A DNA stretch of 6,231 nucleotides, taken from the NCBI GenBank assembly GCA_947388575.1, contig CANDSI010000069.1:1-6231 (forward strand). Reading direction: 5' to 3'. The stretch is from an uncultured Mycoplasma sp. (GTDB taxonomy: Bacteria; Bacillota_I; Bacilli_A; RF39; UBA660). Shown one piece after another: positions 1-6,165 of the stretch. Position numbers and translations under genes: made by a program. Below the pieces are notes generated by a model. It ran no database searches and was not told the DNA's origin. It saw nothing but the letters and a program-made list of their open reading frames with translations. Within the stretch, counting starts at the first letter, position 1. The number at the start of each line of letters is the position of its first letter.

Positions 1-1668
1 AGTAACAAAACAAGCTTTTACACTTGGGGCATCAGGATTATCTTCTCCTGGGCCTAAAATACTAACCTCATGATCATCTAATGTTGAAACAATTAATTCT
101 CCACGTTCATCACAACATTCAAAAGTTTCAACATATGTATCACACTTCAAATCACATTGTGTAGTATATTTTTCACAAGATTCTTCATCTCCAAATTCAC
201 ATAAAACATCATACCATGAACACATACCACAATTAGATTCTTTTAATTCAATACATTCATCACTATTTGGATTTCCAGAAGCTTTACAAGCCTCTTCCAA
301 ATCATCACAACTACAAGCATCAATTAAATTTGTTTCATAAGGACTTTCCCATGGTGTGCCTGCTTCATCATCTCTTTTTTCACTGACTTTTTCTACACCA
401 ACATATCTTTGTTTCTCTTTTTTACCAGCATACCAAATTGTTCCGATATACTCGCCAAATTGTTCATCCATTCCAGTACCATAAGTACCATCAAGAGAAT
501 ATTTAATTGGAGTCTGACCACATTTCAAAGTTACAATATTTGGATTAGTTGAAGATTTCCAACCTTCAAAATGAACAGTAATTTTGATTTCAACATCTTG
601 ATTTTCCTTAATATAACCAAGTTCAACAAAATCCTCGCCATAAGGTATTTGATCCTTAGATAATACCGGACCTCCAGAAATTTCAATTTGAGAAATATAA
701 GCAGTTAATCCATCATATTGAGTTCCCTCAGCAAATTTAATTCCATAATTATCATTAGAATTTATAATAAATTTATTTTGTTTTGTAAATCCACTAATTT
801 TAAGAGTATGTACTACATCTTTTTTTACAAAAACGTCTCCCTCTTCTCCTGAAGTTTCTACTTCTCCAGCTTGAGGATTACTTACTTCAACTTTAGGTTG
901 AGAAGCTAATTTTCTAGCATATTCTGCTGCAGCAGCAAGTCCTCTCACGTAATAACCTGCACCACTATTAACAGGATCCCCTGTATAATTATAAGATTTG
1001 TATAAAGGGACGTTTCCGATAGATCCTGCCCCAATCTTAGCAAGTTCAGCATTTACCGCAGCTACATCAGAAGCATAAAATTCATTCCAATTATGGGCTA
1101 CTGTTAAACCAGCATAAAATGCAGAAAGGTAATCTTTATTTGCAGTTTGATAAAAACCAAATGTATAAGTCATAGCACGTATTGCCATCAACTTAGCCCA
1201 ATATGTCGCATCTCCAGCACCACCAGTATGTACCCCACCATCTGTTAATATACTCATAATTGCAGCATCAAATACTTGAACTTTTTTGCTTTCACTTGTA
1301 TCTAATAGAAACCTTTCAGCATTAACCGCAGAGCCACCCTCATATTGAGCATCTAAGCAAAACAATGAGGAATATGAATCTTTATAATGTGAAAAATAAT
1401 AATTACCTGGATTGTTATTAAAATTTACAGATACATTTATATTTTTATAAAATGTTTTACCAACATATTCTCTATTATTAGATGTAGCTGAGGAAAGTTG
1501 TTGATATTTAAAACCATTACCTGCAACTTTTATTACTCCACGAGCTCCTATTCTACAACGATTATTATCTAAATCTCCACAAGCATCAGCTTTTACATCT
1601 AAAGCGAAAGTAAAAGTAAATGCAATCGCGATAATAAATAAACTAGCATTTCTTAAAACATTTTTCAT
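1..1668 (-). CDS. Large secreted cysteine-rich surface protein, weakly thioester-domain-like N-terminus (3' end cut by window)
   Basis: The frame is open for exactly 556 codons from the ATG at 1668 to base 1, with no stop, so the C-terminus lies outside the window. Residues 1-27 form a signal peptide (hydrophobic 9-22, likely cleavage after VKA). Residues 98-176 hold an FCLD motif with Cys104, then an alpha-helical stretch containing MAIRAM (161-166). This order recalls thioester adhesin domains, but the expected TQxAIW glutamine is absent, so the assignment is weak. Residues about 260-275 are a linker rich in Gly, Glu and Ser. Residues 280-425 look beta-rich. Residues 452-519 contain 12 cysteines in an acidic context, suited to disulfides outside the cell. 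The start is set by AAAGGAG 9 nt upstream and by the signal peptide. The stop of the preceding gene overlaps this ATG, so the two are co-translated. The missing end probably carries a membrane or wall anchor (inference). I do not recognise a named family. That this is a real exported protein is nearly certain; its function is unknown. Confidence 0.9.
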   Translation of the reverse strand, partial: MKNVLRNASLFIIAIAFTFTFALDVKADACGDLDNNRCRIGARGVIKVAGNGFKYQQLSSATSNNREYVGKTFYKNINVSVNFNNNPGNYYFSHYKDSYSSLFCLDAQYEGGSAVNAERFLLDTSESKKVQVFDAAIMSILTDGGVHTGGAGDATYWAKLMAIRAMTYTFGFYQTANKDYLSAFYAGLTVAHNWNEFYASDVAAVNAELAKIGAGSIGNVPLYKSYNYTGDPVNSGAGYYVRGLAAAAEYARKLASQPKVEVSNPQAGEVETSGEEGDVFVKKDVVHTLKISGFTKQNKFIINSNDNYGIKFAEGTQYDGLTAYISQIEISGGPVLSKDQIPYGEDFVELGYIKENQDVEIKITVHFEGWKSSTNPNIVTLKCGQTPIKYSLDGTYGTGMDEQFGEYIGTIWYAGKKEKQRYVGVEKVSEKRDDEAGTPWESPYETNLIDACSCDDLEEACKASGNPNSDECIELKESNCGMCSWYDVLCEFGDEESCEKYTTQCDLKCDTYVETFECCDERGELIVSTLDDHEVSILGPGEDNPDAPSVKACFVT

Positions 1669-1684
1669 ACTATTCTACTCCTTT
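1665..1684 (-). promoter_or_regulatory. Ribosome site and ATGA stop/start overlap coupling the two surface genes
   Basis: The minus strand carries AAAGGAG (1684-1678), a 9-nt spacer and ATG at 1668-1666. The preceding gene ends with TGA at 1667-1665, so the two genes share the four bases ATGA. A strong Shine-Dalgarno site inside the end of the upstream gene, plus the overlap, is the usual arrangement for translational coupling. It also shows that TGA is a stop here. Confidence 0.9.
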
Positions 1685-2420
1685 GCTTTTTTACTATTAT
1701 CACTGTTACTAATCCCCCAATTGTAATTACAGCTAAAGTAGCAACAATTACAGTACCTTTATGTTCCTTTATAAACCCTATAATTCCATTATCTTTTTTA
1801 TCATCGTCTTTAATTGAGCCATCTGCTTTTAATTTTCCATCTCTATACTGATTAGTATACTCTCCAAATTTATCAAATGTTGTTTTAACTGATAAATATT
1901 CATGACATAAATAGAATTCTTTTATGCCTTCACATAAAGATGATTCACTAAAGATATTATACATTGGTGTAGTTAAATAAAAAGTTCTCAGTTTTTTACT
2001 ATTACAATTTGTTTTACCTGAAGCATGAACCTCTATTGTATAATTAACTATTTCTGAACCTACCTCTTCTTCAAAGAAAGCAGTACCATTTTGAGTATCT
2101 TTATAATTAAAAGTTTTAGTTTGTTTTGTATTATTATTAGTAACAATTACATATATTTCTTCTGTTATATTACTAATATAAATTTTAAAGTAATCAACTT
2201 TCATTTTATAATCTTTAATTTCTTCTTCTGTTAATCCATCTGGAGGATTATCACCAGCGCCAAGTTCAAACTCCTTTTGAATTATTTCTTGGCTAACCTT
2301 AACATTATTAGCTAAACTGCTAAGCTTATTGGTTTCTGTTGCATCACATTCAGCATACGCTAGTGGCATCCCTAACAGCCCTGCGATAAATGTTACTACA
2401 ACCAACTTAAATTTTTTCAT
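1665..2420 (-). CDS. Type I membrane surface protein of unknown function, 251 aa
   Basis: First gene of the surface operon. Residues 1-23 are a signal peptide (MKKFK, hydrophobic core, AYA before Glu24). Residues 24-75 are charged and probably helical. Residues 76-150 alternate like a beta-sandwich or Ig-like fold. Residues 151-195 contain a TPMYN segment and two cysteines (163, 172) that could pair with Cys139 and Cys25. A Lys/Asp-rich stalk (195-221) leads to one membrane span (about 222-243) and a short basic tail, KKQRSRIV. This makes a type I topology with most of the protein outside. There is no LPXTG sorting motif, so it is membrane-held and not wall-linked. ATG at 2420 is preferred over TTG at 2432 and GTG at 2429 because it begins directly at the signal peptide and the earlier codons overlap or crowd the ribosome site. 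It probably works with the secreted protein encoded next (inference). No named family is recognised. Confidence 0.9.
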   Translation of the reverse strand: MKKFKLVVVTFIAGLLGMPLAYAECDATETNKLSSLANNVKVSQEIIQKEFELGAGDNPPDGLTEEEIKDYKMKVDYFKIYISNITEEIYVIVTNNNTKQTKTFNYKDTQNGTAFFEEEVGSEIVNYTIEVHASGKTNCNSKKLRTFYLTTPMYNIFSESSLCEGIKEFYLCHEYLSVKTTFDKFGEYTNQYRDGKLKADGSIKDDDKKDNGIIGFIKEHKGTVIVATLAVITIGGLVTVIIVKKQRSRIV

Positions 2421-2432
2421 AGTATACACCAA

Positions 2433-2437
2433 CCTCT
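2433..2437 (-). promoter_or_regulatory. Weak ribosome binding site of the 251-aa gene
   Basis: AGAGG lies 12 nt before the ATG at 2420, longer than the 9-nt spacing seen at the other three internal gene starts. A second partial match, GGTG at 2430-2427, is 6 nt away. If transcription starts about 7 bases after the -10 box, near 2438, the AGAGG would sit at the very 5' end of the mRNA, giving a leader of about 18 nt. Confidence 0.5.
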
Positions 2438-2444
2438 AACAAGA

Positions 2445-2473
2445 ATTATAGCATAGATACTAGCCTTTTTCAA
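2445..2473 (-). promoter_or_regulatory. Sigma-A-type promoter of the surface-protein operon
   Basis: The minus strand reads TTGAAA (2473-2468), a 17-nt spacer, then TATAAT (2450-2445) preceded by TGC, an extended -10. The -10 box and spacing are consensus and the -35 box differs from TTGACA at one base. This predicts a strong constitutive promoter with the start near 2438. It lies just after the terminator of the upstream transporter gene, so the surface pair is its own transcription unit. Confidence 0.85.
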
Positions 2474-2487
2474 GGTCTTTTAACGTC

Positions 2488-2513
2488 AAAAAAGAAGCTT
2501 TAATAGCCTCTTT
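2488..2513 (-). terminator. Intrinsic terminator after the transporter gene
   Basis: On the minus strand AAAGAGGCT (2513-2505) pairs with AGCTTCTTT (2499-2491) across a 5-nt loop, a 9-bp stem with one G-T wobble. A run of T continues to 2488. The stem begins inside the TAA stop codon (2514-2512), so coding sequence and terminator share bases. Confidence 0.75.
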
Positions 2514-3936
2514 AAATCATAGTCATTAGTATAAAAATTACAAGTAAACAAATAACTATTCCAATTAAGAATTTCCAAATAAATTTTAACCAATCTTTAT
2601 AATTAACATCAAGAGAAGTTAAGCCTACTACTAGCACTAAACTTGTAGGTGCAAAAATAGCTGTTAAACCTGTAATTGATGAAATTATCACATATAAAGC
2701 ATTCATATAATTTGGATATTCTGCTGCCATATGACTAAGTATTCCTAAATAACCTATAAAGTCAAGATTAGGACAGAATATAGTACTAATTAGCATAGTT
2801 AAACTTGAAGTAGCTACATTAAATCCCTCAGTTAAGCCTAATACTTTATTAAGTATATATGGTAAATACGGTGACATATAAATTACTCCCATCACCAAAT
2901 AAGCTCCCATCAAAACAATACATGGCTTAATAACTTTTTTACATCCTTCAGCAAATCCTAAAACAAAATCATTAAATTTAAAACGATAACATAAACCTAT
3001 GATTATTGTAAAAATAAATAATATTGAAGATATAGTAAACACATCCCAATTTCCAAAGGCTTTAAGACTAGATCCTAAAATACTTTTGAAAATATAAAAA
3101 TCTTCACCTATTTTAATATCTTCAGTTATTAACTTATGGAAACTATCAAAAACAGTAATATTTAGTTTATTCCAATTAACAAATCCTAAAACAACTAGAA
3201 TTATTAGTAAAATTCCGATAACAATTATTGGAATATAACTTTTTTTCTTCTCATCTACTTCTGTAATTTGAAACATTTCAGCATTTTCATTTTCTTTATC
3301 TTTTTTACTCATATGGGAAATTATAAAGAAATTAAATAAAACTAAACTTATAAGAAGTATACCTGCTCTAATTAAAACAGTTTTATTAGGATCAAACCCT
3401 TCTGCTGTAAAAAAGTTATCTTTTGCTATTAGCATTAATCCTTCAGTACCATAAGTAGCTCCAAGTACACCAACTAACATTGAACCAAATGTAGTAGCAA
3501 TAATAGTTATCTTATCAAGTTTCATTTTATTCATAATAGATACGATAAATGGAACAAAAATAAGAATAACAAAAGTCTGCGTTAACACACTTGCTAAAAC
3601 TGCTAAAATAATAGAAAATACTACAACAGCAATTTTTTTATTTTTTAACTTTTTTGCAATACTTGAAGTAATATCATCATATGCTTTAGTTTTACATAAA
3701 ACTCCATAGAAACCTGCAATGAAGAGTAAAATAACTATCTTATCTAAAGCAAATTGAAAAGCATAATAAACAAGCTCAGATAAACTACTCATTCCTATTC
3801 TTGCTAAAACTCCTCCGTCTACATAATCCGAGCCATTAAATTGACCATAAGGAAGTAACCAAGTCAAGAAAATTGCTACTAAAACAAATAATAAAATCAC
3901 TTTAAGTAAACCATATTTTTTTTCTTCTTTTTTCAT
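2512..3936 (-). CDS. YfcC/DcuC/AbgT-like polytopic membrane transporter, 474 aa
   Basis: A highly hydrophobic protein with about 11-12 predicted membrane segments: near 10-28, 65-82, 101-118, 119-136, 143-170, 188-207, 234-253, 300-317, 335-356, 375-395, 411-430 and 452-472. A charged loop (208-233, rich in Lys and Glu) divides it into two halves, as in ion-transporter superfamily carriers with two repeats. Family-like features are TWLLPYGQF after the first span (25-33), GFYGVLCKTKAY (75-86) and the C-terminal FAPTS motif (428-432) followed by YKDWLKF (446-452), which resembles the PTxG and Y-x-KW-x-KF signature of YfcC and AbgT proteins. These families carry C4-dicarboxylates, aminobenzoyl-glutamate or related anions, usually driven by Na+ or H+. 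The substrate here cannot be read from sequence. Length is normal for the group. ATG at 3936 is chosen over TTG at 3969 because AGGAGG sits 9 nt before it. The gene is a single transcription unit, bounded by terminators on both sides. Confidence 0.88.
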   Translation of the reverse strand: MKKEEKKYGLLKVILLFVLVAIFLTWLLPYGQFNGSDYVDGGVLARIGMSSLSELVYYAFQFALDKIVILLFIAGFYGVLCKTKAYDDITSSIAKKLKNKKIAVVVFSIILAVLASVLTQTFVILIFVPFIVSIMNKMKLDKITIIATTFGSMLVGVLGATYGTEGLMLIAKDNFFTAEGFDPNKTVLIRAGILLISLVLFNFFIISHMSKKDKENENAEMFQITEVDEKKKSYIPIIVIGILLIILVVLGFVNWNKLNITVFDSFHKLITEDIKIGEDFYIFKSILGSSLKAFGNWDVFTISSILFIFTIIIGLCYRFKFNDFVLGFAEGCKKVIKPCIVLMGAYLVMGVIYMSPYLPYILNKVLGLTEGFNVATSSLTMLISTIFCPNLDFIGYLGILSHMAAEYPNYMNALYVIISSITGLTAIFAPTSLVLVVGLTSLDVNYKDWLKFIWKFLIGIVICLLVIFILMTMI

Positions 3937-3945
3937 ATTAATTCT

Positions 3946-3951
3946 CCTCCT
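3946..3951 (-). promoter_or_regulatory. Ribosome binding site fixing the transporter start
   Basis: A perfect AGGAGG lies 9 nt before the ATG at 3936. It falls inside the alternative reading that begins at TTG 3969, which argues against that longer start. Confidence 0.9.
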
Positions 3952-3957
3952 ATCAGA

Positions 3958-3986
3958 ATTATAACCCAAAATATTTTAAAAAAAAA
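3958..3986 (-). promoter_or_regulatory. Possible proximal promoter of the transporter gene
   Basis: A perfect TATAAT (3963-3958) lies 21 nt before the ATG. It would start the mRNA near 3951, a short leader like those of lysS and the surface operon. The -35 position at 17-nt spacing is only a T run (3986-3981) and there is no TGn extension, so promoter quality is uncertain. It may act together with the better-formed distal promoter. Confidence 0.4.
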
Positions 3987-3997
3987 GTAAAAACAAC

Positions 3998-4034
3998 TAT
4001 TTTTATATGAAAATACTGTGAAAATATAAAAATA
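3998..4034. repeat. 11-bp perfect inverted repeat in the transporter leader
   Basis: TATTTTTATAT (3998-4008) and ATATAAAAATA (4024-4034) are exact reverse complements around a 15-nt centre. All pairs are A-T, so an RNA hairpin would be weak; a DNA-binding protein site is an equal possibility. It lies between the two candidate promoters of the transporter. In such AT-rich sequence a chance repeat cannot be excluded. Confidence 0.45.
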
Positions 4035-4061
4035 AAAACTAAATATGTCGAATAAAGTAAA

Positions 4062-4090
4062 TTTATAGCTAATGTTTAAAATATTTTCAA
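4062..4090 (-). promoter_or_regulatory. Distal sigma-A-type promoter of the transporter gene
   Basis: TTGAAA (4090-4085), exactly 17 nt, then TATAAA (4067-4062) on the minus strand. Each hexamer differs from consensus by one base. Transcription would start near 4055 and give a leader of roughly 119 nt that contains the inverted repeat. The site follows the lysS terminator by only about 10 bases. Confidence 0.65.
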
Positions 4091-4100
4091 CCTTTTTATA

Positions 4101-4129
4101 TAAAAAGAAAAAAGCCTAAAAAAGGCTTT
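4101..4129 (-). terminator. Intrinsic terminator of lysS
   Basis: On the minus strand AAAGCCT (4129-4123) pairs with AGGCTTT (4117-4111) over a TTTTT loop. The 7-bp perfect stem with three G-C pairs is followed by a T-rich tract to about 4101. It sits about 20 bases past the lysS stop and separates lysS from the transporter. Confidence 0.85.
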
Positions 4130-4149
4130 CAATAACAATAAATAATATT

Positions 4150-6078
4150 TTAATATAATTTAGCTCCTGCTGGAATAGAATCATCTACTAAAAGTAAATT
4201 AAGACCTTCATGGCCATCTACCTCATGTACTGCTGAAATAAGCATTCCTTCTGAGTCTATTCCTAACATTTTCTTAGGAGGCAAATTTAAAATAGCTATA
4301 GCTGTTTTTTCTATTAATTTTTCAGGTTCATAATATTCACGAATACCGCTTAAAATAACACGATCTTTACGAGTCCCATCATCCAAAACAAACTTTAAAA
4401 GCTTTTCGGATTTAGGAACTATTTCACAATCTAAAATCTTAACAGCACGATAATCTGATTTAGCAAATGTATCAAATTCAACTAATTCCTCAAATAATGG
4501 TTCAATTTTTATATTAACTAAATCATTTTTTTCATTTGTTTTCACTTCTGCTTCATCTTTATCAATTACTTTATTTAATTTATTTTCTAATTTTAAAGAC
4601 TTTAAAGGTTTCATAGTTGGGAACAGAATTACTTCACGAATTGTTTCACTTCCCGTAAATAGCATAATCATTCTATCAATTCCCATACCCATTCCTCCTG
4701 CAGGAGGCATACCATATTCTAAAGCTTCTACAAAATCAATATCCATATCATTAGCTTCCTCATTACCAAGATCTTTTTCTTTTAATTGATTTTCAAATCT
4801 TTCATATTGATCGATCGGATCATTAAGCTCTGTAAAAGCATTTGCATATTCACAGCCTAAAACAAACAATTCAAATCTTTGCGTAAATCTTGGATCTGCA
4901 GGATCTTTTTTAGCAAGAGGACTTATTTCTACTGGATGTCCGTAAACAAAAGTTGGATCTACAATTGTATCCTCTACAAATTCTTCAAAGAAAGCATTTA
5001 CAATATGCCCATAAAGAAAATGTTCTTCAATTGGCACTTTATGTTCTTGAGCTATTTTCTTAGCTTCCTCAGTACTTGTAACTTTAAAGAAATCAACACC
5101 TGTTTTTTCTTTAATCAAATCTACCATATGAGCTCTTCTAAAGCCTGGAGCCAAACTAATATGGTGTCCTAAATAATCAAGTTCATATGTTCCATTAACT
5201 TCCATTTGACAAGTACTCATAATTCCTTCTGCAACATCCATCATTCCCTCTAAATCAGAAAAAGCTTTATAAAGTTCAATTGTTGTAAATTCTGGATTAT
5301 GTTTCTTATCCATACCTTCGTTTCTGAATATTCGACCTATTTCATAAACAGCATCCATTCCACCAACTAAAAGCCTTTTTAAATTAAGTTCAGTTGCAAT
5401 TCTAAGATACATATCAATGTCTTGTGCATTATGATGTGTTATAAATGGACGTGCTGCTGCTCCACCTAAAATAGTACCTAAAATAGGTGTTTCAACTTCA
5501 ACATATCCTAAATTATCCAAATAATTTTGAATTGAACGAATAATTTTAGGTCTAGCAAAAGCAATTTTTCTAGCTTCATCATTCATTATTAAATCTACAT
5601 AACGTCTTCTATAACGCTCTTCAACATCACTTAAGCCATGATATTTTTCTGGCAATGGTTTTAAAGACTTAACTAAATGAGTATATTTCAAACATTTTAT
5701 TGTAATTTCTCCAGTACCTGTTTTCATAACAGTTCCGCGAACACCAACAATATCACCAATATCAGCAGATTTAAACAAGTTATAAGCTTCTTCACCTATG
5801 TCATTAATTGAAATATAAACTTGAATATTACCTAATTTATCCTTTATTGAAAAGAAACTAGCTTTGCCCATTTTTCTAATAAACATTATTCTTCCAGCAA
5901 TACTAACCTCTTCATTTAATTCTTCTAATTCTTCATGTGTTTTAGCTGCGTATTTTTCTTTTATTTCACAAGAAAAATCACTTACATCATATTTATGACC
6001 AAAAGGATCTATTCCTAATTCTTTAAATTTTGTTAATTTTTCTCTTCTAACTAACTCCTGTTCTGTAAATTCACGCAT
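4150..6078 (-). CDS. lysS: Lysyl-tRNA synthetase, class II, with C-terminal tRNA-binding domain, 642 aa
   Basis: Cytoplasmic enzyme that charges tRNA-Lys with lysine using ATP. Residues 57-137 are the OB-fold anticodon-binding domain. Next comes the typical GLSDVEERYRRRYVDLI segment (148-164). Motif 1 centres on VETPIL (195-200), followed by GGAAARPFITHHN (205-217). Motif 2 is FRNEG...HNPEFT (251-265) and motif 3 is GGMGMGIDR (461-469). The core ends near 492, the usual length of bacterial LysRS. A Lys/Glu/Asn-rich linker (about 493-534) then joins a further domain (535-642) with LSGI (576-579), NLPPKKMLGIDSEGM (598-612) and IPAGAKLY at the end. This matches the EMAPII/Arc1p/MetRS C-terminal tRNA-binding fold, which strengthens tRNA capture. 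From memory, a similar fusion occurs in LysRS of some Bacillota. ATG at 6078 is chosen because AAGGAG lies 9 nt before it; the upstream GTG at 6144 lies inside a terminator and before the predicted transcription start. No T-box leader is present. Confidence 0.97.
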   Translation of the reverse strand: MREFTEQELVRREKLTKFKELGIDPFGHKYDVSDFSCEIKEKYAAKTHEELEELNEEVSIAGRIMFIRKMGKASFFSIKDKLGNIQVYISINDIGEEAYNLFKSADIGDIVGVRGTVMKTGTGEITIKCLKYTHLVKSLKPLPEKYHGLSDVEERYRRRYVDLIMNDEARKIAFARPKIIRSIQNYLDNLGYVEVETPILGTILGGAAARPFITHHNAQDIDMYLRIATELNLKRLLVGGMDAVYEIGRIFRNEGMDKKHNPEFTTIELYKAFSDLEGMMDVAEGIMSTCQMEVNGTYELDYLGHHISLAPGFRRAHMVDLIKEKTGVDFFKVTSTEEAKKIAQEHKVPIEEHFLYGHIVNAFFEEFVEDTIVDPTFVYGHPVEISPLAKKDPADPRFTQRFELFVLGCEYANAFTELNDPIDQYERFENQLKEKDLGNEEANDMDIDFVEALEYGMPPAGGMGMGIDRMIMLFTGSETIREVILFPTMKPLKSLKLENKLNKVIDKDEAEVKTNEKNDLVNIKIEPLFEELVEFDTFAKSDYRAVKILDCEIVPKSEKLLKFVLDDGTRKDRVILSGIREYYEPEKLIEKTAIAILNLPPKKMLGIDSEGMLISAVHEVDGHEGLNLLLVDDSIPAGAKLY

Positions 6079-6087
6079 AAAACATCT

Positions 6088-6093
6088 CTCCTT
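6088..6093 (-). promoter_or_regulatory. Ribosome binding site fixing the lysS start
   Basis: AAGGAG lies 9 nt before the ATG at 6078. With the promoter at 6104-6132 it leaves room only for this start, since the mRNA would begin near 6097. Confidence 0.9.
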
Positions 6094-6103
6094 CAATAAT
6101 TTA

Positions 6104-6132
6104 ATATTACCATAAAATAATAAATAGTTCAA
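6104..6132 (-). promoter_or_regulatory. Sigma-A-type promoter of lysS
   Basis: TTGAAC (6132-6127), a 17-nt spacer, then TAATAT (6109-6104) preceded by TGG, an extended -10. The predicted start near 6097 gives a leader of about 19 nt, too short for a riboswitch or T-box. The -35 box abuts the T tract of the upstream gene's terminator. Confidence 0.75.
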
Positions 6133-6160
6133 ATAAAAAATCACTACAGAATAGTGATTT
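6131..6160 (-). terminator. Intrinsic terminator of the gene upstream of lysS
   Basis: On the minus strand AAATCACTA (6160-6152) pairs perfectly with TAGTGATTT (6146-6138) over a TTCTG loop, then T-rich sequence runs to 6131. The stem starts three bases after the tandem stops of the partial gene at the right edge. It would also form on the plus strand, but without a good T run there. Confidence 0.85.
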
Positions 6161-6165
6161 ATTTA

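Noticed and set aside
1665..1667. Possible use of TGA as tryptophan (Mycoplasma-type code)
   Set aside because: Reading through TGA adds only three codons before TAA, and all tryptophans I read in the 556-codon frame are TGG, so the standard code fits.
2421..2432. TTG 2432 or GTG 2429 as start of the 251-aa protein
   Set aside because: TTG overlaps the end of the only ribosome-site candidate and GTG sits 3 nt after it. ATG 2420 starts a standard signal peptide.
2464..2475. CCTTGAAAAAGG short palindrome over the -35 box of the surface operon
   Set aside because: Only 4-bp arms; too short to claim as an operator.
3937..3969. Longer transporter start at TTG 3969
   Set aside because: The extra 11 codons translate the TATAAT box and the AGGAGG site itself, so they are leader sequence.
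4008..4026. Direct repeat TGAAAATA spaced by 11 bases
   Set aside because: Two short copies in AT-rich sequence; it overlaps the better inverted repeat and matches no operator I can name.
4879..5172. 97-codon plus-strand open frame
   Set aside because: It lies wholly inside lysS on the opposite strand, has no ribosome site that I can see, and its residue make-up (many Phe, Tyr, Ser, Lys) is that of an antisense shadow of an AT-rich gene.
6079..6144. Longer lysS start at GTG 6144
   Set aside because: It begins inside the upstream terminator stem, lies before the predicted transcription start, and the added 22 residues are not LysRS-like. ATG 6078 has a strong ribosome site.
6079..6165. Possible T-box or lysine riboswitch before lysS
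   Set aside because: The predicted leader is about 19 nt and the only hairpin is the terminator of the upstream gene; there is no space for either element.
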